Shown piece after piece: positions 52,685 to 53,742 of a stretch of DNA of 53,742 nt (within the stretch, counting starts at the first letter, position 1; each line of letters starts with the position of its first letter). This DNA is from Seminavis robusta. Lineage: Eukaryota; Bacillariophyta; Bacillariophyceae; Naviculales; Naviculaceae. A program made the position numbers and the translations under genes. The stretch is taken from NCBI GenBank assembly GCA_903772945.1, contig CAICTM010000667.1, positions 1 to 53,742 of the forward strand, read 5' to 3'. The notes beneath the pieces are model-generated. The model had not been told where the DNA came from and did no database searches. It was given only the letters and a program-made list of their open reading frames with translations.

Positions 52685-53742
52685 TAGTAGGATGACCTTT
52701 TCCAAAGACCTCAAGAAGTCGGGATTGAAACCAACACCACCAAGGCCTTCCTCGATAGTAAGAACTGGAGTATCCAGACAATGATTACTCGAGTAGGAAT
52801 CCAACCCTTAACAAAAAAAGACAATAGATGCGATCAAGATATCGCTTTCCCCACAGGAGGAACTTCGTGATTCATATGTACCAATGAATACCAGGGTATG
52901 CTCCAAGACAGCGCCGGATACCCACTCGTTTCTACGCGTGGTTTAACCAGTATCCATGACCTGTCGTCATGGACAAGAGATCGTGAGTCCCGCGTAGAGT
53001 CGAGGAGCCTCCGCGCGATGAACATGTGGACTTGTCGGCAATTAAGTTTGTCGGCGTCAATCATTAGGACGCTCGCCAACGACTTATCAGAAAAACACCG
53101 ATAAGGAGGACACGGCACGTGTCCCTCATCAACACCTGGTCAACGATACTATGATTATTCTTCGCAGTATCAGAAACGTTCGTACGGTCAGCCCACGCAC
53201 AAAGGTCCTTACCACACCAACCGAGTCAATAACAATAACACTGTACGGCTCCGACATACTTCGCAGTAGCGGCACAGTTTACCAGACTTGGAAAATAATG
53301 TATTTACACCCATACCAGTCCTGATCCCTTGTAGGATTGCCATCGTGCTACGCAAATGTCTACATCCCATCTCCGGGGAGTGCCCCGCACTTTATTTCTT
53401 GTTTTTCTTTCCGATGATGTTCGGCTTCGTGCCCTTGTCAGGGGCGAATTCAATACACAGCTCTTAGCTTATTCGCGACTCGATCCTAGAATGGGTTTGA
53501 GTTCGACTCATGGATGAGTCTCTCGTGAATCGTCATTGAGACAGGGTTTCAGTCCGCGTCTAGTGCATACTAGGTGCTGATCGAAACAATCGCTCTAGCT
53601 ATTTGCCAGCTGTGGGTATCTTGCAGCCCACTTGATGAATGCTAGACGAATATTCCATGCGTTCCGTTTTAGTATCTTGGAGATACGTAGGATTATTACC
53701 ACATCCTACTCTATCATACTTTTCAGTCTCCCGCGGTAGTTT

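Larger units (their letters stand above)
50499..53742 (+). mobile_element. decayed Ty3/gypsy-like LTR retrotransposon
   Basis: On the plus strand, gag-like frames (50676-50900, then LKKLRAKSQSSSDTNSKPAY at 50940-51060) are followed by a retropepsin-like LLHTGASGNLI at about 51590-51625, then reverse transcriptase from about 52226. Many frameshifts and stops separate them. A sequence near 50631 (AGGTTATAGCCA) resembles a degenerate tRNA primer-binding site. No LTR pair could be delimited; the 3' end lies at or beyond the window edge. Confidence 0.65.

Overview
The window is nuclear DNA of a photosynthetic stramenopile, most likely a pennate diatom. Four kinds of evidence point there. Genes are interrupted by short GT-AG introns, mostly 76-121 bp. 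Two predicted proteins start with a signal peptide followed by an ASAFAP-like Ala-Phe cleavage site, the bipartite address for a secondary (four-membrane) plastid. Several products have a diatom style: an LRR protein with a Cys-rich cap, Ser/Pro 'PSxSFxPS' secreted proteins and a KAA-repeat protein. The mobile elements are Copia-like, Ty3/gypsy and DUF6729-type. The species cannot be fixed from sequence alone.

Layout. 1-1430: decayed retrotransposon gag on the minus strand. 2.9-11.5 kb: ordinary genes, namely a 2-oxoglutarate/Fe(II) oxygenase(-), an LRR membrane protein(+, 3 exons), a secreted Ser-rich protein(-), an SDR reductase(+) and nuclear actin-related protein 6(-). 11,603-16,616: a complete 5.0-kb DNA transposon with TIRs and an 8-bp target duplication, carrying a spliced DDE transposase and a convergent second gene of unknown function. 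It landed 77 bp upstream of the ARP6 start codon. 17.3-34.1 kb: a PDZ-PDZ-PH membrane protein, a four-domain KAA-repeat protein(-), a SnoaL-like protein, a MHYT-domain seven-helix protein with a long repetitive tail, a two-helix membrane protein of unknown function and a plastid-addressed mitochondrial-carrier-family protein. 35-49 kb: a membrane protein that shares a domain with the KAA protein, a WWE-PARP gene broken at a 14-C run, a histidine phosphatase(-), a TPR-like pseudogene(-), a small plastid membrane protein(-), a small single-helix coiled-coil protein, UDP-glucose 4-epimerase(-, 4 exons), a beta-lactamase-fold hydrolase and a class 3 lipase(-) whose active-site region appears to need a 6-nt microexon. 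49,259-~50,498: a second, truncated copy of the transposon in reverse. The rest is a decayed Ty3/gypsy element.

The genes do not form one pathway; this is a normal eukaryotic mosaic with no operons. The most coherent 'system' is the two-gene transposon. Its two copies keep the second protein open at identical length (198 aa, about 86% identical by eye, no indels), and both keep an intron whose removal creates the transposase stop codon. Intron-exon structures below were built by joining frames at GT-AG sites that restore phase and family motifs; none was checked against RNA.
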